Source: Myxococcales bacterium
GTDB taxonomy: Bacteria > Myxococcota > Polyangia > Fen-1088
Assembly (NCBI GenBank): GCA_003153875.1
Contig: PMBY01000473.1
Span: 34,885-57,658, forward strand
DNA length: 22,774 nucleotides
Direction of reading: 5' to 3'
Numbering within the stretch: the stretch's first letter is position 1; every line of letters starts with the position of its first letter. Positions 7,808 to 14,475 of the stretch are shown here, one piece after another. The notes beneath the pieces were generated by a model. The model made no database searches and was not told where the DNA came from. It was given only the letters and a program-made list of their open reading frames with translations. Both the position numbers and the translations under genes were made by a program.

Positions 7808-8841
7808 ACGATTTGCCAGCCCCTCCCTCGCCACGACCTGCGCCGCGCGACCTGCCTGCCCTGCGCACGGAAGAGCGCAAAGTCGTGGGCGTGAAGCACA
7901 CGCCCACCAGCCCGACCATCGACTGCGACTCGGGCACCCTGGTGTTCCGGCGTGGGGAAGTGGTGGTGGTGGACGACCGATCCGGCGGAACCGTAGCAAC
8001 GGTCAGCGTGCCAACCGCCACGCGCAAGGGTGCCGGGACGCTGGGCCGCATCTTGCGCAGGGCCGAGCCCCGCGACCTTGCGCGCGCCGAAGAGGAACAG
8101 CGGCGCGAGGCCGACGCCCTGGCGTTTGCCCGCGACCGAGCCCACGCGTTGCACCTGCCTATCAAGGTGTTTCGGGTTGACGTCGGGCATGGCGGCGACC
8201 GTGCCCTAGTCTGCTTCTCGTCGGAGAAGCGCATCGACTTCCGCGATCTGGTGCGCGACCTGTCGGCCCGCCTGCACGCCCGCATTGAAATGCGACAGAC
8301 CGGTGTGCGCGACGAAGCCAAGCTGGTGGGCGGCATCGGGTCGTGCGGCCGCGAGCTGTGCTGCTCGACTTTCCTGCCGCACTTCGTGCCGGTGTCGATC
8401 AAGATGGCCAAGAATCAGCGCCTGGTGCTCAACCCCACCAAAGTGGCGGGCCAGTGCGGGCGCCTCAAATGTTGCCTGATGTACGAGGACGCGCAGTACG
8501 TGGAAGCAGGCAAGGGCCTGCCCAGGGTGGGCAAGCAGGTGCACACGCCCGACGGCGTGGGGCGGGTGGACGACCTCGACGTGCTGGCCCGCCAGGTGCG
8601 GGTCTCGTTCCCTGACCGCCCCTCCGCGACTTTTAACGCGGACGAGGTCCATACGTTCGATGCGAACGCCACGCCCACGCCGGCGCTGGTGACTGTGCCG
8701 CCGCTCAAGGGACGCTCGCTGCCCGAAGAGGATCTCGAGGACACTGCGGATACGGCCAAGGGTGCGGATTCGTCTATTCCTGATCCCGCTGCTGAAAACG
8801 CAGAGGGGAGTGGGGAGGATCCAGAGCCAGAACCGCAGTAG
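7804..8841 (+). CDS. ricT: RicT (PSP1/YaaT) iron-sulfur regulatory protein
   Basis: A 345-residue protein with the PSP1 domain at about residues 110-190 (LPIKVFRVDVGHGGDRALVCFSSEKRIDFRDLVRDL). Six cysteines form two copies of C-x4-CC: C181/C186/C187 (GSCGRELCC) and C218/C223/C224 (QCGRLKCC). In Bacillus RicT (YaaT) such cysteines take part in binding an Fe-S cluster, and the protein works with RicA and RicF in RNA maturation and phosphorelay control; its role in this lineage is inferred only. The start overlaps the holB stop by 4 nt, matching the widespread holB-ricT pair. The N-terminal 25 residues are Pro-rich and the C-terminal about 60 are acidic and low-complexity. Part of that tail (8785-8817) is a copy of a dispersed repeat found at 5770-5800. 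Confidence 0.94.
   Translation: MNDLPAPPSPRPAPRDLPALRTEERKVVGVKHTPTSPTIDCDSGTLVFRRGEVVVVDDRSGGTVATVSVPTATRKGAGTLGRILRRAEPRDLARAEEEQRREADALAFARDRAHALHLPIKVFRVDVGHGGDRALVCFSSEKRIDFRDLVRDLSARLHARIEMRQTGVRDEAKLVGGIGSCGRELCCSTFLPHFVPVSIKMAKNQRLVLNPTKVAGQCGRLKCCLMYEDAQYVEAGKGLPRVGKQVHTPDGVGRVDDLDVLARQVRVSFPDRPSATFNADEVHTFDANATPTPALVTVPPLKGRSLPEEDLEDTADTAKGADSSIPDPAAENAEGSGEDPEPEPQ
8785..8817 (+). repeat. Dispersed repeat arm inside the 3' end of ricT
   Basis: The sequence cccgctgctgaaaacgcaga and its continuation aligns base for base with the left arm of the inverted-repeat element at 5769-5801, with about five mismatches over 33 nt. It encodes the PAAENAEGSGE part of the RicT tail. The opposite arm is not seen downstream, so this is a solo or decayed copy. 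Confidence 0.55.
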
Positions 8842-9018
8842 TCACGTGGGGCTTCTCCTTCCGCGCTCGACAGGCGAGGCGGTAGAAGCCAACCTGGCGC
8901 CGCACGTGTTCATTCCGGGGACGTCCACCGCCCCGTCGGCCTCGCCACCCGCGCCGCCACCGGCGCCAATGCTGCCGGCGCCAATGCCCCCAGTGGGACT
9001 CCCGCCGATCGTCACTCA
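8842..9018 (-). other. In-frame Gly-rich open extension beyond the stop of the upstream lipoprotein
   Basis: Directly after the TGA (9018-9016) that ends the Cys-rich lipoprotein, the same minus-strand frame stays open for 57 codons to a TGA at 8844-8842. It begins VTIGGSPTGGIGAGSIGAGG and continues GAGGEADGAVDVPGMNTC. This is the same Gly/Ala/Ser stalk composition used by lipoproteins in this window, so it looks like true former or readthrough coding sequence rather than chance. It may be a remnant of a second stalked lipoprotein or of a longer version of this one. Confidence 0.45.
8850..8890 (+). terminator. Hairpin downstream of ricT, terminator-like
   Basis: Starting nine bases after the ricT stop, ggcttct (8850-8856) pairs with agaagcc (8884-8890), and inside it ccgc/gcgg and ctcg/cgag pair around a short acagg loop, giving a long bulged stem. 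There is no following T-tract, so an intrinsic terminator is only likely. The sequence also serves as the end of an open minus-strand frame (see 8842-9018). Confidence 0.45.
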
Positions 9019-9699
9019 TGGGCCGCAGGCAAAACACCGGAAAAACACCCAGGGATCCATAGTCCCGAATGTGACGTCGTTGCAGTTCCAATCACAAATG
9101 AGCTGCTCACAGTCTGAGTCGGGTCCGGGCGACCACTTGTTCAAAGGGTAGTTTGGTTTCGCGCAAACGAAGTCAGCGGACGAGGCGAACTTTGGATTGG
9201 TCGCGACGCAAACCATCATTTCCGTGTACATCCGTCCCAAATCCGAATTGACAGCGGACGTGTTGTCGTAGGTAGTCATGCAGTTCTGCTCGCACTCCGT
9301 TGTTGTGGTGGAGCAAGTGGGCAGCCCACTAGCAAGGGCGCAGTTCCTTGTACAAGCCTCGGCCAATGTCATGGCAGACGTTCCGCTTGCCCCGCCAGCG
9401 GCCGGAACACCACCAGTTGAGATTGCGCCTCCCGTCGTTGCCGAACCGCCTGTTGCGGGAGCACCGCCGGTTGCGCCGCCGGTGGTCTCTCCGGCTGCCC
9501 CGCCCGCGATGATACCGCCGCTAGCCTCTCCTCCGGAGCCGACCGATCCGCCGGCGGCCGCGCCTGCGTCCGAAACGACACCGCCTGCACCACCGCCCTG
9601 CGCTGTGCCGCCACCCCTGATTCCCCTGGAACCGCAAGCCGAAACGCCGAACACCAGCGCCAGAAGACCGATGCGCGACGAAGATGAACTCGGCAACAT
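9016..9699 (-). CDS. Small stalked lipoprotein with a Cys-rich C-terminal domain
   Basis: A 227-residue predicted lipoprotein that I cannot assign to a named family. A signal peptide (MLPSSSSSRIGLLALVFGVSACG) ends in the lipobox VSAC at Cys22. Residues about 28-110 are a low-complexity stalk rich in GG, Ala, Ser and Thr. The C-terminal part (about 112-227) is compact, with around ten cysteines (EACTRNCALASGLPTC, ECEQNC, CEQLICDWNCND, FRCFACGP), suggesting a disulfide-stabilised domain on the cell surface or in the periplasm. The start is well supported: GGGAGAA lies about 6 nt before ATG 9699. A foldback element begins only 48 bp upstream and may hold or disrupt the promoter. The frame continues open past the stop (see 8842-9018). 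Confidence 0.8.
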   Translation of the reverse strand: MLPSSSSSRIGLLALVFGVSACGSRGIRGGGTAQGGGAGGVVSDAGAAAGGSVGSGGEASGGIIAGGAAGETTGGATGGAPATGGSATTGGAISTGGVPAAGGASGTSAMTLAEACTRNCALASGLPTCSTTTTECEQNCMTTYDNTSAVNSDLGRMYTEMMVCVATNPKFASSADFVCAKPNYPLNKWSPGPDSDCEQLICDWNCNDVTFGTMDPWVFFRCFACGP

Positions 9700-9747
9700 G
9701 ACGTTCTCCCGACAAAGGGCACCTTCAGCGATACGAGACTTCCAAGT

Positions 9748-9910
9748 CTAGCACTACTGATTGAAATTCGGACCGAGCCCTCGGAAGCGAGGATGACCGA
9801 TGACCACGCGCGACGAGGGATGATACTAGACGTATCTGACCGAGGAGCAAGGAAGTCAGCGGTCACCGCAGCCCCGAGGGTGACGGGAGAATTTCAATCA
9901 GTAGTGCTAG
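9748..9910. mobile_element. Foldback element, probable MITE
   Basis: The ends are a perfect 21-bp inverted repeat: 9748-9768 (ctagcactactgattgaaat, plus t) and its exact reverse complement at 9890-9910, with one further pair inside (9769/9889). The interior is also imperfectly self-complementary (cctcgg...tgaccg.tgac on both arms), so nearly the whole 163 bp can fold on itself. It encodes nothing. Each end carries CTAG. If the element proper is 9751-9907 it is flanked by TA dinucleotides, as for IS630/Tc1-type elements; IS5-type targeting of CTAG is an alternative. It lies upstream of the lipoprotein at 9016-9699. Confidence 0.72.
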
Positions 9911-10018
9911 GTCAGTGACTCCAACAAAGGGCGGTGTCCAGGTGGAAACAGGTCAGTCAATTGGGGTCGGGTGCATAAATGCCCGAGCAACAACTCGTCA
10001 GGCCCTCTCGGGGCTGCT
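9911..10018. other. Short gap between MITE-like element and the GH3 gene end
   Basis: About 108 bp without a gene. Just past the GH3 stop, on the minus strand, agccccgagagggcct (around 10015-10000) can form a small GC-rich hairpin that might end the transcript, but no T-tract follows. No other structure is evident. Confidence 0.3.
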
Positions 10019-12622
10019 TCACTTCGCCGGCACGGTCACGGTCGCACGTAGGCGGATGTCGCGGGATGAACTGGCGGCGCGGATCTCGAAGGCGCCGGGA
10101 TCGGTACGCCAGGCGTCGCGCTCGGGGAGTTTGGGATCGAATGTGGCGAAAGCCCGCACCGGCAGCTTCAGGATGACCTCGCGTTCTTCGCCCGCGGCCA
10201 GGTCGACTTTGGCGAAGGCGCGCAGTTCCTGCTCGGGCCGGAAAACCGCGGCGGACGCGGCGTGAAGGTAGACCTGCACGACTTCTGCGCCTCGTCGCGC
10301 GCCGGCGTTCTTCAGTTTGAGGCGAACGCTGACTCCACGCTCGGGATCCCAGGCGGAAACTGCCAGGTCACGATAGACGAAGGTCGTGTAGGAAAGTCCG
10401 TAGCCAAACGGGAAGAGCGGCTCGATCTTGCGCGTGTCGTACCAACGGTAGCCGATCAAGATGCCTTCCTGGTAGGCTACCTTGCCATCCGCGCCTGGAA
10501 AATTGCCGAATGCGGGTTCGTCTTCCTGGCGTTTGGGGAAAGTCACGGGCAGCTTGCCCGACGGGCTCACGTCGCCAAAGAGCACGTCCGTGAAAGCCGC
10601 GCCAGCCTCCTGACCGGGAAACCAGCCGTGCAGCACGGCGCGGACCTGGTCGAGCCAGGGCATGGCGATCGCCGCGCCTGAGGTCGTGATGACCACGATC
10701 TTGGGATTCACGGCAGCGGCAATGCGTACGATCTCGTCCTGCCGGCCGGGCAGCGACAGTGAAGCGCGGTCGAGGCCCTCGGTCTCGTCTCCCATACCGT
10801 CGCCGACAGCGGCAATCACGATGTCCGCCCCGCGCGCGACCTCGGCCACGCGGTGGATCGGATCTTTGTCCGCCCTCTGCCAAAGCAGCTCGACCGACGC
10901 GCCGATGATGCCCTCGAAGTATTCCAGACGTACGTCGTAGGCCTTGCCCCCGACGAGTTCCATCTGCGCGGTCTTGAGCGTCGGGGGGTGGTCGCCCCAG
11001 TCGTCGACCACCAGTTTGCCGTCGAGGTAGAGGCGCGAGCCATCGTCGGAGCGCAGCCCGAGCGCGTACAGGCCGGACTTGGGCGGCGTGAGCTTGCCGG
11101 TCCAGCGCACGGAGAATCCATCCTCGGGCAAGCCGGGTGCCGGTGCGGCGAGCTCCCAATGAAAATCCACAGTCGGATCCAAGCGCACGAGCTTGGGCGT
11201 TCCCGCGCGCTCCTTCCCGACGAAGTACTCGCCGAGCAGCCCCTGCCCTGTGTGCCCTGCCGGCGGCGCCAACACGGACGCGGGGATCGGCTCCAGTCCG
11301 TCCGGGGTGATCTCGCCAGGCGCAAAATCGACCCGCACCTTGTTGCCCAGGGCTCCGCGGAGCGCATCGACCAGCGAAACCTTGCGCGTGGCCGTGACAT
11401 GAGCGCTGCCGCCGCCGCCGTCCACCAGCCCGCCCCGCGGACCGACCACCGCGATCCGCCGCCACTTGCTGCGGTCGAGCGGCAAGGTGTTGTTGTCGTT
11501 CTTGAGCAGCACGAAGCCAGAGCGTGCGACCTCGCGATTGAGGGCGCGGTGCTCGAGGGTATCGGTGGCCTCGGGATGCTCGCTCGCGTCCTCGTCCAAT
11601 TTCAATGCAGCGATTGTGCGCAATTGCCGCCGGACCATCTCGTCGAGAGCGGCAGGCTCGATCTCCTTCTTGTCGAGGGCGCGCCGAATCGCGGCCGGCG
11701 TGTAGTGCGCGGCCTTTGGCATTTCAAGGTCCAGCCCCGCGCGCATGGCCGGCACCACACTGTGGGTCGCGCCCCAGTCCGACATGACCAGGCCGCGGAA
11801 GCCCCAGTCGCGCCTGAGCGTTTGATCGAGCAACCCCGGGTTCTCGCAGGCGTAGACGCCATTCACACGGTTGTACGCGCACATCACGGCCCACACGCCG
11901 GCTTGCTTCACGGCGGCCTCGAACGCAGGCAGGTAAATCTCGTGCAGCGCCCGTGCATCGACCTCGGCGCTGACCGACATGCGTTCGGTCTCCTGGTTGT
12001 TGGCGGCGAAGTGCTTAACTGTGGCCACCACGCCCTGGCTCTGCACGCCCTTGATGTAGGCCACGGTCGTGCGCGCGGCCACTTCGGGATCTTCGCCGTA
12101 GTACTCGAAGTTGCGGCCACACAGCGCCGTGCGCGCGATGTTCACGGCCGGGCCAAGAATGACATTTTTTCCGTGCCCTTTGGTCTCGCGAGCGATGGAC
12201 GCGCCCACGCGTTCGACCAGCGCGGGATCGAAGGTCGCGGCCAAAAGCACGCCCGCGGGAAAGGCGGTGGCCTGGCCCACGCGCACCCCGACGGGACCAT
12301 CGGTCATGCGCAAACCGGGAATGTGCAGCCGAGGAACGCCGACCGTGTCGAACCCGGTGCCGGCAACCAGCGCTATCTTCTCGTCGAGAGTCATCGCGGA
12401 AACCCAGGCTTCCACCTGACGATCCGTCGGAGAGCCACACGCGGGCGGCAATTGGGTAGCAGGCGTGACCGCGGGCACGGCAGCCACGGCATGCACGCCG
12501 CGATCCGCCGGAGCGCTGACCGCGCAGCCAAGAGCCAGGACAGCGACCGCGAGTGCGAAGCCGGCGCCGGCGGCGCGCTGGCCAAGCGTTGACTTGAGAA
12601 AGGACCGGACAACTGTGGACAT
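10019..12622 (-). CDS. GH3 beta-glucosidase lipoprotein with inserted PA14 domain
   Basis: An 867-residue exported glycoside hydrolase family 3 enzyme, probably a beta-glucosidase releasing glucose from cello-oligosaccharides or plant/microbial glucosides. The signal peptide ends in lipobox LALGC (Cys33). The N-terminal barrel shows MTLDEKIALVAG, RMTDGPVGVR, KHFAANNQE and the nucleophile loop GLVMSDWGATHS (Asp282). The second domain starts near 365 (RSGFVLLKND) and is interrupted at about 461-583 by a PA14 domain (GLLGEYF...LRSDDGSRLYLDGKLVVDDWG). It resumes with DETEGLDRASLSLPG, whose Glu615 is the likely acid/base. A fibronectin-III-like domain closes the protein. This order is that of PA14-containing GH3 enzymes such as Kluyveromyces BglI. 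Start: AAGGAG is 8 nt before ATG 12622; upstream in-frame codons lack this. It is divergent from the FGE-like gene. Confidence 0.94.
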   Translation of the reverse strand: MSTVVRSFLKSTLGQRAAGAGFALAVAVLALGCAVSAPADRGVHAVAAVPAVTPATQLPPACGSPTDRQVEAWVSAMTLDEKIALVAGTGFDTVGVPRLHIPGLRMTDGPVGVRVGQATAFPAGVLLAATFDPALVERVGASIARETKGHGKNVILGPAVNIARTALCGRNFEYYGEDPEVAARTTVAYIKGVQSQGVVATVKHFAANNQETERMSVSAEVDARALHEIYLPAFEAAVKQAGVWAVMCAYNRVNGVYACENPGLLDQTLRRDWGFRGLVMSDWGATHSVVPAMRAGLDLEMPKAAHYTPAAIRRALDKKEIEPAALDEMVRRQLRTIAALKLDEDASEHPEATDTLEHRALNREVARSGFVLLKNDNNTLPLDRSKWRRIAVVGPRGGLVDGGGGSAHVTATRKVSLVDALRGALGNKVRVDFAPGEITPDGLEPIPASVLAPPAGHTGQGLLGEYFVGKERAGTPKLVRLDPTVDFHWELAAPAPGLPEDGFSVRWTGKLTPPKSGLYALGLRSDDGSRLYLDGKLVVDDWGDHPPTLKTAQMELVGGKAYDVRLEYFEGIIGASVELLWQRADKDPIHRVAEVARGADIVIAAVGDGMGDETEGLDRASLSLPGRQDEIVRIAAAVNPKIVVITTSGAAIAMPWLDQVRAVLHGWFPGQEAGAAFTDVLFGDVSPSGKLPVTFPKRQEDEPAFGNFPGADGKVAYQEGILIGYRWYDTRKIEPLFPFGYGLSYTTFVYRDLAVSAWDPERGVSVRLKLKNAGARRGAEVVQVYLHAASAAVFRPEQELRAFAKVDLAAGEEREVILKLPVRAFATFDPKLPERDAWRTDPGAFEIRAASSSRDIRLRATVTVPAK

Positions 12623-12715
12623 GAATCCAACTCCTTCAGTTCGGCTTAGCAGCGTAACCCAGGGCCCAAGACCCCGGAGAAATTTCGCGCCGACAGGTTG
12701 GCCGCGCGCCGGGCT

Positions 12716-12746
12716 TTGGAAGTTTCCATTGCGCAAATGTTATAGT
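12716..12746 (+). promoter_or_regulatory. Candidate extended -10 promoter for the FGE-like lipoprotein
   Basis: TGTTATAGT at 12738-12746 contains an extended -10 (TGn) and TATAGT. A weak -35 TTGGAA lies at 12716-12721 with a long 19-bp spacer. Transcription would start near 12753, about 50 nt before ATG 12803, within the 180-bp divergent region shared with the GH3 gene. Confidence 0.38.
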
Positions 12747-12802
12747 GTCTCCGCTCGCGTAATGCGTTGTGCCTGCACAGTGGAAGGGCTGACGAAGTGA
12801 AC

Positions 12803-14359
12803 ATGGACATGAAAAATAGTTTGGTTGCGGTTGCGTGTCTGCTGTCCGTCACCGCGCTGGCTGCTTGCACCAGCAACAACAACAAGGCGGCTTTCGGAAC
12901 CGGGGGACATCCAGGTGGAGCTGCTGGCACGACTGGCGTCGATGGACAAGGCGGGGCGACCGGCGGCGCGGGTGGTGCAAACACTGGCAGCAGCACTGCC
13001 TCTGGCGGGGCGAGGTCGGGTAGCACAGCCACGGACGGGAGTGCAGGCATCGGTGCAGGTGGCAGCAGTGGATTGGGAGACAGTGGCGGGCGTGATGCTG
13101 GGCTGCCAGACGCCCCTGGCGGTCAGCCCGATGTCTCGATCAGTGGCGGTGGCGGCGTGCTTGGTACAGGCGGCAAAACCGGCGTCGGCACGGATGGAAG
13201 CTCGGGCACCGGAGGCGGGCCAGACGCTGGCAGCACGACGAACCTCGGCGGCACGGTAACTGGTGGCTCAGCGACCGGGGGGACGATCACCGGTGGCACG
13301 ACGAGCACGGGAGGCACGACCGGCAGCGCGGGCAGCGGTGGGGGCACGGCTGCTGGTGCAGCGACCGGAGGTACGAGCAAAGGTGGGACGACGAGCACGG
13401 GAGGCGCGACGAGCACGGGAGGAAATGGCGGCGCTGGCGGTGGAGGGGGCTCGACCGGAACACCCGCTGGCACGCCCGGCCCAAGTTGTGCCGGGCTGGC
13501 CGCGACCTGTGGCCCGTCAGGGAACGAAGGCTGCTGCACCAGCTTGCTGGTGCCGGGTGGGACGTTCTATCGCGGCTACGACGGCGTGACCTTCACTGAC
13601 AAGAGCTATCCAGCCACGGTCAGCGACTTCGCACTCGATAAGTACGAGGTCACGGTGGGCCGCTTTCGCGCGTTCGTGAAAGCGGGTATGGGCACACAGG
13701 TCAGCGCGCCGGCTGCGAGCGCGGGCGCTCATCCGCTCATCTCGGGCTCGGGGTGGGACTCGGCGTGGAACACGAATCTGCTCGCCGACACGGCCAGCCT
13801 GAAGACCGCCATGAAGTGCGATTCGACCTTCCAGACCTGGACCGATACGCCGGGCGGCAATGAGAGCCGTCCGGCGAATTGCATCAGCTGGTACGAGGCC
13901 TTTGCCTTCTGCGCATGGGACGGAGAACGGCTGCCGACCGAGGCCGAGTGGAACTACGCGGCGGCAGGCGGGAGTGAGCAGCGCGAGTACCCGTGGGGCA
14001 GCGGCATCGACCCGAGCAAGGCGAGCTACAACGACCTCCCAGGGTATTGCATGGGCGACGGGGTTCCCGGGTGCACGCTGGCGGACGTCATCGTCGTGGG
14101 ATCGAAGCCCGCGGGAAACGGCCGCTGGGGTCATGCTGACCTGGCTGGAAATGTGATGGAGTGGACGCTCGATTGGTATGCCAGCTACCCTGTACCCTGC
14201 GCGGACTGCGCCAATCTCGCAGGCACATCCCTGCGTGTGTTCCGGGGCGGCTTTTTCTACTGCATCCCCACACTCTCCCGGACGGCCAACCGATTGGAGA
14301 CTATCCCGGAAGCTCGCTCCACTGCGGGCGGCGTCCGCTGTGCCAGGACGAGTCTGTGA
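12803..14359 (+). CDS. Stalked lipoprotein with a formylglycine-generating-enzyme-like (SUMF1) domain
   Basis: A 518-residue lipoprotein. A signal peptide ends in lipobox LAAC (Cys22), residues about 28-235 form a very long Gly/Ser/Thr stalk (repeats such as GGTTSTGGATSTGG), and the C-terminal 250 or so residues form an FGE-sulfatase/SUMF1 domain. Domain motifs are VPGGTFYRG, FALDKYEVTVGRFRAFV, PANCISWYEAFAFCAWDGERLPTEAEWNYAAAGG, YPWGS, GHADLAGNVMEWTLDWY, LRVFRGGFFYC...SRTANR, and GGVRCARTSL. True FGEs oxidise a sulfatase cysteine to formylglycine using two active-site cysteines; here only the first is present (FFYC) and the second position appears to be Ser. It may instead be a binding or scaffold version of the fold, as is common in this superfamily. 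No sulfatase gene is near. ATG 12803 is chosen because the signal peptide begins there; GTG 12797 and ATG 12809 are possible. Confidence 0.87.
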   Translation: MDMKNSLVAVACLLSVTALAACTSNNNKAAFGTGGHPGGAAGTTGVDGQGGATGGAGGANTGSSTASGGARSGSTATDGSAGIGAGGSSGLGDSGGRDAGLPDAPGGQPDVSISGGGGVLGTGGKTGVGTDGSSGTGGGPDAGSTTNLGGTVTGGSATGGTITGGTTSTGGTTGSAGSGGGTAAGAATGGTSKGGTTSTGGATSTGGNGGAGGGGGSTGTPAGTPGPSCAGLAATCGPSGNEGCCTSLLVPGGTFYRGYDGVTFTDKSYPATVSDFALDKYEVTVGRFRAFVKAGMGTQVSAPAASAGAHPLISGSGWDSAWNTNLLADTASLKTAMKCDSTFQTWTDTPGGNESRPANCISWYEAFAFCAWDGERLPTEAEWNYAAAGGSEQREYPWGSGIDPSKASYNDLPGYCMGDGVPGCTLADVIVVGSKPAGNGRWGHADLAGNVMEWTLDWYASYPVPCADCANLAGTSLRVFRGGFFYCIPTLSRTANRLETIPEARSTAGGVRCARTSL

Positions 14360-14475
14360 ACCACGGTTGAACAGACCAATGGCCGCCAAGAAGGCGCTTC
14401 ACTGTCGTGGTTGAGCACGGGGCGGACGAATGACAATTCTTCGGCCCGCACGCCGAGAACTGGCGCTGCTAGCCA
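14360..14475. other. Convergent intergenic gap
   Basis: About 116 bp between two convergent genes. aaccacg (14358-14364) and cgtggtt (14407-14413) form a 7-bp inverted repeat with a long loop, and gggc/gccc pair around an AT-rich loop near 14418-14445. Either could help stop transcription from both sides, but neither is a clear intrinsic terminator. Confidence 0.3.

Noticed and set aside
10853..12592. Long open frame (579 codons) on the plus strand
   Set aside because: It is the antisense of the GH3 gene, whose domain motifs and ribosome site are clear. Long antisense frames are expected at high third-position G+C.
13000..13480. GC-rich tandem-like GGC/ACG repeats in DNA
   Set aside because: These encode the Gly/Ser/Thr stalk of the FGE-like lipoprotein; they are protein-level low complexity rather than a separate DNA repeat or CRISPR array.
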